A model generated the notes under the pieces. It did not search any database and was not told the origin of the DNA. It saw nothing but the letters and a program-made list of their open reading frames with translations. Below are positions 1 to 6,422 of a stretch of DNA of 7,789 bases, piece by piece. This stretch comes from Firm-04 sp045627405 (GTDB taxonomy: Bacteria; Bacillota; Clostridia; Oscillospirales; Ruminococcaceae): positions 1-7,789 of the forward strand of contig JAZQNP010000052.1 of the NCBI GenBank assembly GCA_045627405.1, written 5' to 3'. A program made the translations under genes and the position numbers. How positions within the stretch are numbered: position 1 is the first letter of the stretch; every line of letters begins with the position of its first letter.

Positions 1-234
1 TCCGCTGACAAAGACGAAGCCGTGCTGACCTTTGTGCAGATCACGGCGGAAGCAAATCTTCGCTCACGGCGCATCACGCTTGCAGGACTTTGTCCCGATG
101 CGGTGTATCATTACACACTCGACGGCAGAGAATACCAAAAAACCGGTGCATATCTCATGCAGTGCGGCATTCTGATCCGCAATCTCTGGGGCGATATGCA
201 GAGCGTGCAGATCCTGCTGCGTGCGGACACATAA
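1..234 (+). CDS. GH36 alpha-galactosidase, C-terminal fragment (5' end outside window)
   Basis: The reading frame is open from base 1 to the TAA at 232-234 and gives the last 77 residues of a longer protein. The fragment reads as the C-terminal beta-sandwich domain of family GH36 alpha-galactosidases: a strand ending in FVQITAEAN, then LAGLCPDAVYHY, then a late G-x-L-M-x-x-G element (GAYLMQCGILI), which is the usual closing pattern of that domain. GH36 enzymes hydrolyse terminal alpha-1,6-galactose from raffinose-type sugars and galactomannan and are usually cytoplasmic. The catalytic domain lies upstream of the window, so activity cannot be judged. The next gene, a GH74 xyloglucanase, begins 37 bp downstream, suggesting a shared hemicellulose-use transcript. 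The family call rests on recalled sequence pattern in a short fragment, so it is probable rather than certain. Confidence 0.75.
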   Translation, partial: SADKDEAVLTFVQITAEANLRSRRITLAGLCPDAVYHYTLDGREYQKTGAYLMQCGILIRNLWGDMQSVQILLRADT

Positions 235-271
235 CCCGTCCGCATCCAAAACCGAAAGAGGTACCATTATT

Positions 272-2449
272 ATGAAGCACAGAAAAAAAATCCTGACCGC
301 AGCACTTGCGGCATCCGTCCTGATGAGTACATCCGCCTGTGCGGGCGGCTCTGATGCCGTGCAGTGTACATTCGGCAATGTCGCAATCGGCGGCGGCGGC
401 TATATCACCGGCATCATTTACAGCAAAACCGAAGAGGGGCTGAAATACTGCCGCACAGACATTGGCGGTGCGTACCGGTGGAGCAGCAGGGATACGCAGT
501 GGGTTCCGATCACCGACCATCTCGGCGGTGTCGGCGGCGATGACTGGAATCTCATCGGCATCGAATCCGTCGCAACGGATCCGGTCGAGCCAAACCGCGT
601 CTACCTCTCCTGCGGTACCTATGCCAACAGCAACGGCGCGATCCTCGTCTCCGAGGATTACGGCGAGACATGGGAGCAGGTCGATATGCCGTTCACAATG
701 GGCGGCAACCAGTCGGGCAGAGGCGTCGGAGAACGCCTGATGGTCAACCCGAAAAACAACGCACAAGTCTTCTGCGGCTCGCGCAGCGACGGACTCTATG
801 TCTCCAATGACTACGGCAAAACATGGGAGAAATGCACCGCGCTGCCCTCCGACGGCGACTACTATCAGGAGAAGAACCAGATCGGCGTCATGTGGGTCGA
901 ATTCGATCCGGTCAGCAATGATATGTTTGTCGGCGTGGCAAATAAAAACGGGAGCTGCATCTACCGCTCTTCCGATGCCGGACAGAGCTTCACCGCACTG
1001 CCGGCACAGTATCCGGGCTATTTCCCGGTGCAGGCGGAGATCTCCGAAAACGGCTATCTCTATCTGTGCTATTCCGACAGCTGCGGTCCGAACGCCGCCT
1101 CGACGGCAGGTGCCGTCGCGCGCTGTCAGCTCTCTTCGGGTACCTTTGAAGATATTACGCCGCAGTGCAGCGGCAACCGCTACGGCGGCTTCTCCGGCAT
1201 CTCCGTGGACGGCAGCGATCCCAATGTCATCGTCTGCGGCACGCTGGGCTTCTGGGATTCCCACGGCGAAAACCTCTATCGCTCGACCGACGGCGGCGAT
1301 ACCTGGACGCCGTTCTTTACAACCGAGGAGAAGAACTATGTGATGGATGTCTCCGATGCGCAGTGGCTCACATGGGGCAGAGACGAGGCGCAGACCGGCT
1401 GGTGGATGGCAGACGTCGAAATCGACCCGTTCAACAGCGACGTCGTCTCGTGGGGTACCGGCGCAACGCTCTACTCCACCACCAATCTGACACAGCTCGG
1501 CAGCGGTACGCCCGTCACGGTCGCCTTCAATGCGTTCGGCATCGAGGAGACGGCTGTCTTCAAGGTCGTTTCCACGCCGGTCACGAACGGTTCCCCGCAG
1601 CTTTACTCCATCATGGGCGACCTGACCGGCTTTGCTCATCTCGATGTCGCAGTGCGTCCCGATGCCGCCCATTTCATGAACAACGGCACATCGTCCGATC
1701 TCGCGGCAGCATGGCAGAACGGCAATATCGCCGCATATACCAATGACAACGCGCGCGCAGGCTCCCTGATTGTGACCAGAGACGGCGGCGCGACCTGGGA
1801 AACCATCGGCAAGCCCGATTCCTCAACGGGCGGCACCGTCGCGTTCAATGCGGACGGCAGCAAGCTCTTCTGGATTCCCGCGACCCTCTCGGGCAATGTC
1901 TATTTCACCGATGATTTCGGCGCGACATGGTATATTTCCGGCGGCTTGGGCATGGGCTCCAAGCTCTATCCGGATAAGCTCGATCCGAATGTCATCTATG
2001 CGACCTCCGGCGGCAGCATTTACCTTTCCGAAAACGGCGGCGTCAGCTTCACCGCAACCGGTCTGACCGTCTCCGACGGCAGTGAGCTGGTTCCCTCTGC
2101 CGAGGCTGCGGGCTTCCTCTGGATCCGCTCCGGCACAAGCCTCTCTTACTCCGAGGACTTCGGAAAGACGATGACCTACCTCAAAGGCGTCTCCGCAAAC
2201 GCAATCGGCGTCGGCAAGGCAAAGAACGACGGCGACCCGATGGTACTGTATTTCCTCGGCAATGCCAATGAACAGGGCGGCGGCGTTTACATGACCGCCG
2301 ACCACGGCAAGCATATCACCAAGCTCACAACCGACGCGGACGGCTTCGGCAATATCACCTATTCCATCACCGGCGATGCGACAACCTACGGCAGATTCTA
2401 TTTCGCCACCAACGGCAGAGGCATCGTCATGGGAGACATTGCATCGTGA
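272..2449 (+). CDS. Secreted GH74 xyloglucanase (endo-beta-1,4-glucanase family)
   Basis: A 725-residue protein of family GH74, which cleaves the xylose-branched beta-1,4-glucan backbone of plant xyloglucan. The N-terminus has the family opening GNVAIGGGGYITGI, then RTDIGGAYRW with the expected catalytic Asp63, and DWNLIGIES. Asp476 sits about 410 residues later, where the second catalytic acid is expected. Nine Asp-box-like loops (S/T-x-D/N-x-G-x-S/T-aromatic or variants) start near residues 127, 178, 233, 338, 502, 546, 586, 627 and 675, fitting the two seven-bladed propellers. The C-terminus ends in TNGRGIVMGD as in single-domain enzymes; no dockerin or carbohydrate-binding module follows. 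Residues 1-25 form a signal peptide (KHRKK, then a hydrophobic core, then STSACAGG). Cys23 could be lipidated, but Thr at -3 is a poor lipobox; ACA also suits signal peptidase I. The ATG at 272 was chosen over an upstream GTG (221) because it begins the signal peptide and follows AAGAGG by 10 nt. Confidence 0.93.
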   Translation: MKHRKKILTAALAASVLMSTSACAGGSDAVQCTFGNVAIGGGGYITGIIYSKTEEGLKYCRTDIGGAYRWSSRDTQWVPITDHLGGVGGDDWNLIGIESVATDPVEPNRVYLSCGTYANSNGAILVSEDYGETWEQVDMPFTMGGNQSGRGVGERLMVNPKNNAQVFCGSRSDGLYVSNDYGKTWEKCTALPSDGDYYQEKNQIGVMWVEFDPVSNDMFVGVANKNGSCIYRSSDAGQSFTALPAQYPGYFPVQAEISENGYLYLCYSDSCGPNAASTAGAVARCQLSSGTFEDITPQCSGNRYGGFSGISVDGSDPNVIVCGTLGFWDSHGENLYRSTDGGDTWTPFFTTEEKNYVMDVSDAQWLTWGRDEAQTGWWMADVEIDPFNSDVVSWGTGATLYSTTNLTQLGSGTPVTVAFNAFGIEETAVFKVVSTPVTNGSPQLYSIMGDLTGFAHLDVAVRPDAAHFMNNGTSSDLAAAWQNGNIAAYTNDNARAGSLIVTRDGGATWETIGKPDSSTGGTVAFNADGSKLFWIPATLSGNVYFTDDFGATWYISGGLGMGSKLYPDKLDPNVIYATSGGSIYLSENGGVSFTATGLTVSDGSELVPSAEAAGFLWIRSGTSLSYSEDFGKTMTYLKGVSANAIGVGKAKNDGDPMVLYFLGNANEQGGGVYMTADHGKHITKLTTDADGFGNITYSITGDATTYGRFYFATNGRGIVMGDIAS

Positions 2450-3186
2450 CAAAAACGGTAAAGCGAAAACTCCGGCGGTCGCTGATTGCGTGGAGCATTC
2501 TGCTGCTGATCTGCATTGTGCTGTTTCTGCTCGGCTGGAAGGGCGTGATCTGGTTCAACATGCCCTCCAAGCGGAAATATCCCGTGCGCGGCGTCGATGT
2601 CTCGCATTATCAGGGCGACATCGACTTTGAAACCATCGCGCAGCAGGGCATCTCCTTTGCATTCATTAAGGCGACGGAAGGCTCCGGCACGACCGATGAA
2701 CGGTTCGCGGAAAACTGGGCAAATGCCCGTGCAGCCGGTCTTTCTGCCGGTGCATATCACTTTTTCAGCTTCGACAGCGGCGGCGGGACACAGGCGGATA
2801 ATTTCATCGCTGCCGTTCCCGCAGAGGAACACGCGCTGCCGCCGGTCATCGACCTCGAATATTACCGCTCCGACGATCTGCCCGATGCCGATACCGTGCG
2901 CGAAAACCTCGCGGAGCTGCTCGGCAGACTGCATGCAGAATACGGGAAAACCCCGATCATCTATACCACCGGCACCTGCTATTCAGATTATCTGGAAGAT
3001 GCCGACCTCGGCACGGACTATCTGCTCTGGATCCGCAGTGTGCTGACGCCGCCGGCGTCCTCGCTGGACTGGTCATTCTGGCAGTATAACCCCCGCGGCA
3101 TCCTCGACGGCTGCACCGGCGGAACGGAATATATCGACCTCAATGTGTTCCGCGGCTCATTGGAGGAGCTGCAAGCACTGGGATAA
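2446..3186 (+). CDS. Membrane-anchored GH25 lysozyme-type muramidase
   Basis: A 246-residue protein of the GH25 (Chalaropsis-type lysozyme) family, which cleaves the N-acetylmuramic acid to N-acetylglucosamine bond of peptidoglycan. Residues 1-12 are basic and 13-37 form one hydrophobic segment without a clear cleavage site, so it is probably an N-terminal anchor holding the enzyme outside the membrane. The catalytic domain fills residues 46-246: GVDVSHYQGDIDF (Asp51), FAFIKATEG, GAYHFFSF, the D-x-E pair in VIDLEY (Asp136, Glu138), WQYNPRG and EYIDLNVF (Asp231). All expected acidic residues are present, and no cell-wall-binding repeat is attached. The GTG start at 2446 overlaps the TGA of the GH74 gene (GTGA), and GGGAG lies about 10 nt upstream, so the two are probably translationally coupled. 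A housekeeping wall-remodelling or germination-type role is more likely than a phage lysin, since no phage genes are nearby; that is inference. Confidence 0.9.
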   Translation: MTKTVKRKLRRSLIAWSILLLICIVLFLLGWKGVIWFNMPSKRKYPVRGVDVSHYQGDIDFETIAQQGISFAFIKATEGSGTTDERFAENWANARAAGLSAGAYHFFSFDSGGGTQADNFIAAVPAEEHALPPVIDLEYYRSDDLPDADTVRENLAELLGRLHAEYGKTPIIYTTGTCYSDYLEDADLGTDYLLWIRSVLTPPASSLDWSFWQYNPRGILDGCTGGTEYIDLNVFRGSLEELQALG

Positions 3187-3201
3187 GGAAAGGAGGAGCC
3201 A

Positions 3202-4002
3202 ATGATCACAAACAAGATTTTTGTTCTGACGGCTGCACTCTGTATCTTTGCAATCGCTTTTCCGGTCGTGCTGCTGATTCTCTGGCGCAAGCAAACCAAA
3301 GCACCGCTGCTTCCGGCACTCTTCGGCGCACTGACCTTTCTGCTCTTTGCGATGGTGCTGGAACAGATCCCGGCATATTTTCTGGTTGTTCACGAAAATC
3401 CTGTATCTTCGTTTGTTTTATCTCATACATGGTGCTATGCGATCGTCGGCGCACTGCTCGCCGGTATCTTTGAGGAAACCGGAAGATTCTGTGCATTTTC
3501 CCTGCTGAAAAAGAGCCACACCGCAAAGCAGACCGCGATTACCTACGGCATCGGACACGGCGGCTTTGAATGTCTTCTCCTGGTCGGCATCTCGTCAGTC
3601 GAGATGTTTGTCTTTGCCGTGATGATCCGCACCGGAACATGGGACACGCTGCTTTCACAGCTTCCCGCAGAGTCGCTTGACCAGATGCAGCAGGTGCGCG
3701 AAAGCCTCGAAACGATGACAGCGGCGGCGGCTCTGCTCTCCATGTGGGAGCGCGTCTGTGCCGTGACCTTCCATATTGCGATGTCGGTGCTGGTGTTTTT
3801 CAGCGTACACCGCAAAAACCGGCGGTATCTCTATCCGCTGGCAATCCTCCTGCACATGGGGCTGGACATCTTCGCCGCGCTCTATCAGAGCGGTGTGTTC
3901 AGCATCTATACGGCTGAGCTCCTGATTACCGTATTCACGGTTCTCACAGTCGTACCGGTTTTTCTCCGGTATCGCAAAGCCCCGGAGCAACCGGCAAATT
4001 GA
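3202..4002 (+). CDS. YhfC-family intramembrane metalloprotease-like protein
   Basis: A 266-residue polytopic membrane protein with roughly seven hydrophobic segments (about residues 5-28, 36-63, 76-100, 115-143, 176-203, 209-229 and 233-255). It carries the conserved polar motifs of the YhfC family (DUF2324, related to CPBP-type putative intramembrane proteases): GIFEETGRFCAF with Glu91, Glu92 and Arg95; YGIGHGGFE with His119 and Glu123; WERVCAVTFHIAMS with Glu183, Arg184 and His191; and LLHMGLDIFAAL with His218 and Asp222. These His/Glu residues inside membrane segments are the presumed metal site. The substrate is not known for the family. An AAAGGAGG ribosome site ends 5 nt before the ATG. 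It lies 15 bp after the GH25 gene and 18 bp before rsmD, consistent with one transcript. The family call is well supported; protease activity is inferred. Confidence 0.87.
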   Translation: MITNKIFVLTAALCIFAIAFPVVLLILWRKQTKAPLLPALFGALTFLLFAMVLEQIPAYFLVVHENPVSSFVLSHTWCYAIVGALLAGIFEETGRFCAFSLLKKSHTAKQTAITYGIGHGGFECLLLVGISSVEMFVFAVMIRTGTWDTLLSQLPAESLDQMQQVRESLETMTAAAALLSMWERVCAVTFHIAMSVLVFFSVHRKNRRYLYPLAILLHMGLDIFAALYQSGVFSIYTAELLITVFTVLTVVPVFLRYRKAPEQPAN

Positions 4003-4020
4003 GAAAGGAGTCCTGTTGCT

Positions 4021-4569
4021 ATGCGCGTCATCACAGGCACCGCCCGCGGCAGAAAGCTGCTGACACCAGAGGGCATGGAAACCCGCCCGACCACCGATAA
4101 GGTCAAGGAGGCGATCTGCTCTGCACTGCAATTTGATTTTCCCTCTTCGCGTGTCCTCGACCTCTTTGCAGGCAGCGGACAGATGGGCATTGAGGCACTG
4201 AGCAGAGGCGCGGCACATGCCGTTTTGACCGACAGTGCAGCCGATGCCGTGCGCTGCATCAAGCAAAATATTCGTACCTGTGGCTTTTCTGAGATTGCAG
4301 AGGTGCTGCGGACCGATGCGTTTTCCTATTTGCAGCATTGCTCCGATCGCTTTGACATCGCCTTTCTCGACCCGCCGTATCACCGCGATACGCTCGCGCA
4401 GGTGCTGCCGCTGCTCGCACCGCATATGACAAAAAACGGCATCATTGTCTGTGAACATGAGCCGGAATGCAAATTGCCGCATACAATTCTCAATTTTGAC
4501 TTGCAAAAGCAGAAAAAGTATGGTAAAATAACAGTAAGCATCTATCGCGGCATCACGGAAGAAACGTGA
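4021..4569 (+). CDS. rsmD: 16S rRNA (guanine(966)-N(2))-methyltransferase RsmD
   Basis: A 182-residue class I SAM-dependent methyltransferase matching the usual RsmD length. RsmD methylates N2 of G966 (E. coli numbering) in 16S rRNA during assembly of the small subunit. Visible signatures are the N-terminal RVITGTARGRKL, the family motif TRPTTDKVKEAICS (residues 21-34), the SAM-binding loop VLDLFAGSGQMGIEALSRGA (residues 45-64) and the catalytic DPPY motif at 117-120. The start ATG follows AAAGGAG by 10 nt and gives the standard N-terminus. The next gene is coaD, a neighbour of rsmD in many Firmicutes, which strengthens both calls. The last part of the gene is more AT-rich than the rest and may hold a promoter for coaD. 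Confidence 0.96.
   Translation: MRVITGTARGRKLLTPEGMETRPTTDKVKEAICSALQFDFPSSRVLDLFAGSGQMGIEALSRGAAHAVLTDSAADAVRCIKQNIRTCGFSEIAEVLRTDAFSYLQHCSDRFDIAFLDPPYHRDTLAQVLPLLAPHMTKNGIIVCEHEPECKLPHTILNFDLQKQKKYGKITVSIYRGITEET
4496..4529 (+). promoter_or_regulatory. Possible internal promoter for coaD within the 3' end of rsmD
   Basis: An AT-rich island in otherwise GC-rich coding sequence contains TTGACT (4496-4501), 17 bp, then TATGGT (4519-4524). An overlapping alternative is TTGCAA (4501-4506), 17 bp, TAAAAT (4524-4529). Either would start transcription 60-75 bp before coaD, which could separate its expression from the upstream carbohydrate and envelope genes. Codon choice in a Lys-rich stretch explains the composition equally well, so this is tentative. 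Confidence 0.3.
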
Positions 4570-4602
4570 ACCAGGCGTTGCCGCAGAGAAAGGAGCGCGC
4601 AT

Positions 4603-5196
4603 ATGGCTGAACAGATCCGCCGCATCGCGGTTTGTCCCGGCAGCTTCGACCCCGTCACCTTCGGTCATCTCGATATTATCAGCCGTGCCTCCAAGCTGTT
4701 TGATAAGGTCATCGTGCTGGTCTCGACCAATCTCGACAAAAAACCGGCGTTCACCCTCACCGAACGCCTGCTCATGATCGAACAGGTCACAGGCGATTAC
4801 GAAAATGTCATCATCGACATCCTCGAAGATGAACTGCTCGCGGATTATGTCCGCAGAGTCGGTGCCTCCGCAATCGTCAAGGGTCTGCGCGCCGTCACCG
4901 ACTTTGAATATGAATTCCAGATGGCACTCGGCAACAAAAAGCTCGTCCCCGAAGCCGAGACCGTCTTTCTGACGACCGCTGCCGAGAATATGTATCTCAG
5001 TTCCAGCATCGTCAAGCAGATTGCCGCACTCGGCGGCGATATTTCCAGCTTTGTTCCGGCGGAAATCCTGCCGGTCATCAATACCCGCCTGCTACGCGTG
5101 CGCAAGCCGACGGACATCACCCCCGACACGCGCCAGCATCTTTGGCAGGAGGTACAGCAATTTGCACAAACAATCAGAAAGGATGAAACAACATGA
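4603..5196 (+). CDS. coaD: Phosphopantetheine adenylyltransferase (PPAT), with C-terminal extension
   Basis: A 197-residue cytoplasmic enzyme of coenzyme A synthesis that transfers AMP from ATP to 4'-phosphopantetheine to form dephospho-CoA. It has the nucleotidyltransferase opening PGSFDPVTFGHLD with the T-x-G-H active-site motif at residues 19-22, the KGLRAVTDFEYEFQMA signature (93-108) and the SSSIVK motif (133-138) that closes the ATP site. The core ends near residue 160 (GGDISSFVPAEILPVIN), where bacterial PPATs usually stop; about 35 further polar residues follow. This tail is unusual and could be a helix or a lineage-specific addition. An AAAGGAG site ends 7 nt before the ATG. The TGA overlaps the ATG of the next gene (ATGA), and rsmD lies 33 bp upstream. 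Confidence 0.96.
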   Translation: MAEQIRRIAVCPGSFDPVTFGHLDIISRASKLFDKVIVLVSTNLDKKPAFTLTERLLMIEQVTGDYENVIIDILEDELLADYVRRVGASAIVKGLRAVTDFEYEFQMALGNKKLVPEAETVFLTTAAENMYLSSSIVKQIAALGGDISSFVPAEILPVINTRLLRVRKPTDITPDTRQHLWQEVQQFAQTIRKDETT

Positions 5197-5639
5197 GCGT
5201 ATTTGATCTTCTGGACGAAATGGACGACATGCTCGACAATGCCAAGGCTTTCCCGCTTGCCGCGCACAAAATCATCATCGACGGCGACCGCCTGCGTGAG
5301 CTGGTCAACGACATCCGTCTGGCAATGCCGAAGGAGATGAAGCGCGCACAGACCATCGACTATGACTGCGACCGCATCATGAAGGAAGCACAGCAGAACG
5401 CTGAAAATATCATTCATGAGGCAGAAGAGCGTGCAAAGGGTCTGGTAGCAGAGAGCGTCATCGTCGATGAGGCAAAGCACAGAGCGCATGAGATCCTCGC
5501 AAAAACTAAGACCAAGTGCGACCAGACCAAGGCGGCTACCTCCAATTATGTGCTGCAATCGCTGCAATCCACAGAGGAGCAGATCGCCGCTCTGCTGGAA
5601 CAGGTGCAGAAAGAACGCGCAAACTGGGAAGAGAATTGA
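5193..5639 (+). CDS. Small coiled-coil protein of the clostridial coaD neighbourhood (function unknown)
   Basis: A 148-residue soluble, highly charged protein. It opens with MSVFDLLDEMDDMLDNAK, then KIIIDGDRLRELVNDIRLAMPKEMKRA, followed by long heptad-rich helix from about residue 50 to 105 with AENIIHEAEERAKGLVAES. A homologous protein follows coaD in many clostridia and is often labelled 'ATPase' or V-type ATPase subunit H, but I see no Walker A or B motif, so that label seems to reflect coiled-coil resemblance only. DivIVA-like or membrane-associated scaffold roles are possible but unproven. It overlaps coaD by 4 bp and the following VanZ-like gene by 4 bp, so all three are probably made from one message. 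A GAAAGGA site lies 9 nt upstream of the ATG. Confidence 0.85.
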   Translation: MSVFDLLDEMDDMLDNAKAFPLAAHKIIIDGDRLRELVNDIRLAMPKEMKRAQTIDYDCDRIMKEAQQNAENIIHEAEERAKGLVAESVIVDEAKHRAHEILAKTKTKCDQTKAATSNYVLQSLQSTEEQIAALLEQVQKERANWEEN

Positions 5640-6127
5640 CCCGCAAACGGTTTTTTCTGATCCTGCTGATGCTGCTCTGGATGGGGCTGATGTTCTGGTT
5701 TTCCGCACAGTCCGGCACCGATTCCGCCGCAATGAGCGGAAAGCTGCTGCGCTGGGTCTTTGCACATATCCCGCATTGGGACAGTCTCACGGATGCACAG
5801 CAGCGGCTGCGCATCAAGGCGTTTCATAACGCGTTCCGCAAGCTGGCACATTTTTTTGAATATGCGGTACTCGGTATCTTTGCCTCGCTGGTGATGCGGC
5901 AGTTTCCTGCAAAGAATGACGGCAATCAAATCCGGCAGCGCGTGCGGTGTCTTTTGATACCGGCGTGCTTTGCTTTGCTCTGCGGTGCCGTCGATGAGCT
6001 GCACCAGTCCTTTGTGCCGGGCAGAAATCCCTTTCCGCTCGATGTCGTGATCGACTTCGCCGGTGCCTGCCTCGGCATCCTCATCCTGAAACTGATCCTC
6101 GACCGCCGCCCCCCACAGAACACCTGA
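5636..6127 (+). CDS. VanZ-like family membrane protein
   Basis: A 163-residue protein of the VanZ-like family, named after the teicoplanin-resistance protein VanZ; most chromosomal members have unknown function. Membrane segments are visible near residues 5-22, 71-88, 104-120 and 137-155. Family motifs are present: FWFSAQSG near residue 21, RKLAHFFEYAVLG (68-80), and DELHQSFVPGRNPFPLDVVIDFAGACLG (120-147), whose Glu-x-x-Gln, Arg and Asp-x-x-x-Asp pattern is typical. I chose the TTG at 5636 because it overlaps the upstream TGA (TTGA), follows GGGAAGAG, and gives a basic N-terminus leading straight into the first membrane helix. The frame is open further upstream, but that part is the shadow of the coiled-coil gene. 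The name alone does not imply glycopeptide resistance. Confidence 0.88.
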   Translation: MTRKRFFLILLMLLWMGLMFWFSAQSGTDSAAMSGKLLRWVFAHIPHWDSLTDAQQRLRIKAFHNAFRKLAHFFEYAVLGIFASLVMRQFPAKNDGNQIRQRVRCLLIPACFALLCGAVDELHQSFVPGRNPFPLDVVIDFAGACLGILILKLILDRRPPQNT

Positions 6128-6232
6128 GGGAAATCAATATTTATCAGCATCATTGAGAGATGTTTTGAGGACTCTCACGCTCCGCAGTTGAGTTTGCGAT
6201 GCAAACATCAAGCCCTCAAACTCCCGCTGAGG
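6128..6232. other. Structured intergenic region after the VanZ-like gene
   Basis: No convincing ORF. It holds several short stem-loops: TGAGAG 6154-6159 with CTCTCA 6172-6177, and GTTTGC 6192-6197 with GCAAAC 6201-6206. Competing pairings exist: GAGTTTG 6190-6196 with CAAACTC 6217-6223, and TTTGAGG 6164-6170 with CCTCAAA 6214-6220. No stem is followed by a T-run, so no intrinsic terminator can be assigned. Confidence 0.5.
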
Positions 6233-6256
6233 GGATAGCGATCCCCTCAGACTCCC
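6213..6256. repeat. REP-like GC-rich repeat unit with 10-bp hairpin
   Basis: Two direct copies of CCCTCA(A/G)ACTCCC occur at 6213-6225 and 6244-6256, differing at one position. Between and into the second copy is a perfect hairpin, CTGAGGGGAT (6227-6236), loop AGCG, ATCCCCTCAG (6241-6250). A diverged version appears at the far end of the window on the opposite strand (7765-7779). This layout suggests a dispersed intergenic repeat, but genome-wide copy number cannot be seen here. Confidence 0.5.
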
Positions 6257-6308
6257 CTATATAAAAATCCCCGTCCCCATAAAGGCTGCGCTGATATAGA
6301 AGTTTTAT

Positions 6309-6347
6309 GCCATAGTATTTCTGATATTCAGTCAGAAGTACTATGGC
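6309..6347 (+). other. 39-bp hairpin in left arm
   Basis: GCCATAGTATTTCTGA (6309-6324) pairs with TCAGAAGTACTATGGC (6332-6347) around a 7-base loop. The single non-Watson-Crick position is a T-G (U-G in RNA) on the plus strand. It ends 7 bp before the -35 box and is followed by GTTTCTATT, a weak T-rich tract, so it might stop transcripts entering from the left, bind a regulator, or be a recombination site. Confidence 0.8.
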
Positions 6348-6354
6348 GTTTCTA

Positions 6355-6383
6355 TTGACAGACCTTCAATGCTGTGCTATAAT
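6355..6383 (+). promoter_or_regulatory. Consensus sigma-70-type promoter for the acetyltransferase gene
   Basis: TTGACA (6355-6360) and TATAAT (6378-6383) are exact consensus boxes with the ideal 17-bp spacer. Transcription should begin near 6390, leaving a leader of about 33 nt before the ATG at 6423. The whole promoter lies within the inverted-repeat arm and is mirrored at 7639-7667. Confidence 0.9.
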
Positions 6384-6422
6384 TGCTACTAACAAAAATC
6401 GAAGTTTGTAAGGGTGAAGAAA

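Larger units (their letters stand above)
6233..6388 (+). repeat. Left arm of long inverted repeat
   Basis: This arm matches the reverse complement of 7634-7789 without gaps. The inner 95 bp (6294-6388) agree at 87 positions; four of the eight differences are in the hairpin loop. The outer 61 bp agree at about 42 positions, including an identical stretch AAATCCCCGTCCCC (6265-6278). Order going inward: GC-rich REP-like part, hairpin, promoter. Identity ends about 5 bp past the -10 box. Confidence 0.9.

Noticed and set aside
155..1672. Long minus-strand open frame (505 codons) opposite the GH74 gene
   Set aside because: It is an antisense shadow of GC-rich coding sequence: the plus frame has unmistakable GH74 motifs throughout, while the minus translation is low-complexity Ala/Arg/Asp-rich with no recognisable domain.
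3655..4668. Minus-strand open frame (337 codons) across the YhfC-like gene, rsmD and the start of coaD
   Set aside because: It spans three well-supported plus-strand genes and their ribosome sites and shows no family signature.
5193..5639. ATPase or V-type ATPase subunit H annotation for the 148-residue protein
   Set aside because: No Walker motifs and no other ATPase subunit genes nearby; the resemblance is explained by coiled-coil composition.
6227..6250. Intrinsic terminator for the VanZ-like operon
   Set aside because: The stem is good, but neither strand has a T-run after it (GACTCCCC on plus, CGGGAG on minus).
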